Part shown: positions 6,871 through 7,776 of the stretch, piece by piece
Layout of the letters: each line of letters starts with the position of its first letter
Numbering within the stretch: position 1 is the stretch's first letter
DNA from: Bacteroidales bacterium
Lineage (GTDB): Bacteria; Bacteroidota; Bacteroidia; Bacteroidales; S143-33
Reading direction: 5' to 3'
Assembly (NCBI GenBank): GCA_027083655.1
Contig: JALWNS010000050.1
Location: 1-7,776, forward strand
DNA: 7,776 nt
Notes under the pieces: generated by a model
Told to the model about the DNA's origin: nothing
Seen by the model: only the letters and a program-made list of their open reading frames with translations
Database searches by the model: none
Translations under genes and position numbers: made by a program

Positions 6871-7776
6871 TTAATTATTCTCTTGCTCTGTTTCATCTTT
6901 TTTAACAGTATCTACCTTCTTTATTCTTCCTTCCTCGACGTATGCTATCTTTATCAAATTGCCTTCCTTATCATAAAAATATTTTTTCCCATTATACAAA
7001 ACACCTCCTCGATACTCTCCTTCTGATACAAGCTTGCCTTCAGCATTATAAAAACGGAAGAAACCAGAACCTGAAAATTGTTTATACGTACGGGTACTAT
7101 CACTCTGGTTTGGTTCGGCTTCAACTTTTGCAACCGCAGCATAATACTGGGTTTTTGTCGAGTCTTCTTTGCCTGCTACATAATATTTCCTTAGCATAAT
7201 ATCACCTGTATCGTAATATTCTATATACTGTCCATCTTGTACTCCATCTTTCCAGTTACTAATTTTATGCACTTTACCATTAGGATAATACTCTTTTATT
7301 TGACCATTCTCCTTTCCCGCTTTCCATGTACCCTCTACATATTTCTGTCCATTATCATAGTAATAGATTTGCTCACCTTCGCGCTTGCCATTTGGGCCAA
7401 AATGCCACAAATATTTGAGCTGTCCGTTTTCATAATAGTACCTGTACTCTCCGACCCATTTATTTCCCAACCATGTTCCTTGCTCACGTATTATTCCATT
7501 TTCGTAATAAGTAATCACCGGTCCGTATATGCGGTTATTCTTATAGAATGATTTTGTCTTTATATTGCCATTAGGGTAATAAATTATCCATTCCCCCTCT
7601 TTTTTCCCGTCTTTATAATATCCCTTCTGTACTATACCATTGGCATAATTATTATTAAAGTATATCCATAACCCTTGTTTTCGGCCTTGCTCATCAATAC
7701 GGTTAATCGTATCCCCTTTGTAAATTTTATAAGACTTCCATTGCGCAGAGCTTGTTATTATAACAGACAACATAAA
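6871..7776 (-). CDS. Secreted YwqK/MORN-like repeat protein, N-terminus cut by window edge
   Basis: About 300 residues are visible. The first in-window ATG is at 7773, but the frame stays open to the edge (the preceding codon is TTT), and the short hydrophobic LSVIITSSAQW looks like the end of a signal peptide whose start lies outside. The gene is therefore treated as 5'-partial. The mature part is a tandem array with a 24-residue period: each unit starts G-x-W/Y-x-x-Y-Y and has NG about five residues later (units begin near 34, 60, 84, 108, 133, 157, 181, a degenerate one near 205, then 237 and 262). This is the pattern of proteins annotated as YwqK-family or MORN-repeat in Bacteroidota. It ends in a charged tail, KKDETEQENN. 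Function is unknown: the 'antitoxin' label attached to this family is not supported by anything here. It is probably exported to the periplasm or cell surface. Confidence 0.8.
   Translation of the reverse strand, partial: FMLSVIITSSAQWKSYKIYKGDTINRIDEQGRKQGLWIYFNNNYANGIVQKGYYKDGKKEGEWIIYYPNGNIKTKSFYKNNRIYGPVITYYENGIIREQGTWLGNKWVGEYRYYYENGQLKYLWHFGPNGKREGEQIYYYDNGQKYVEGTWKAGKENGQIKEYYPNGKVHKISNWKDGVQDGQYIEYYDTGDIMLRKYYVAGKEDSTKTQYYAAVAKVEAEPNQSDSTRTYKQFSGSGFFRFYNAEGKLVSEGEYRGGVLYNGKKYFYDKEGNLIKIAYVEEGRIKKVDTVKKDETEQENN

Noticed and set aside
1..7776. CRISPR array, insertion sequence, phage or defence system
   Set aside because: No regularly spaced repeats, no transposase or integrase coding, and all genes are housekeeping or common accessory types.

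Overview
The window looks like a housekeeping region of a Bacteroidota chromosome, AT-rich by eye. Four things point there. Putative promoters fit the Bacteroidota TTG-N16-19-TAnnTTTG form, not the E. coli form (191-219 on +, 5967-5993 and 6833-6862 on -, and a -7 box only at 2658-2665 on +). Most starts lack a Shine-Dalgarno sequence and are preceded by A/T-rich DNA. The order rplU-rpmA-serS is familiar in this phylum. A small bactofilin and a secreted YwqK/MORN-like repeat protein are also typical. Genus or family cannot be fixed from this sequence; Cytophagales or a relative is only a guess.

Left half, + strand. A terminator at 16-49 closes an operon outside the window. A promoter then drives accB (biotin carboxyl carrier protein), accC (biotin carboxylase) and a bactofilin whose ATG overlaps the accC stop. 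A strong terminator at 2548-2581 ends this unit. A MATE-family transporter follows with its own -7 box. The accA/accD carboxyltransferase genes are not here, so the window holds only the biotin half of acetyl-CoA carboxylase.

Middle. Positions 4083-4664 carry no convincing gene. The stretch holds several possible RNA hairpins and ends in a perfect 16-bp inverted repeat (4553-4590) that can terminate both the rightward MATE transcript and the leftward serS transcript.

Right half, - strand (read right to left). The 3' end of a gene for an exported repeat protein runs in from the right edge; its true start is probably outside. Next come rplU (L21) and rpmA (L27) as a two-gene ribosomal operon with its own promoter and a roughly 70-nt repeat-bearing leader, then a terminator (6020-6054), then serS (seryl-tRNA synthetase) with its own promoter.

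No mobile element, CRISPR array, tRNA or rRNA was seen, and nothing amounts to a clearly new system. The most worthwhile leads are the bactofilin translationally coupled to accC, the rplU leader with competing pairings, and the structured non-coding stretch after the MATE gene.
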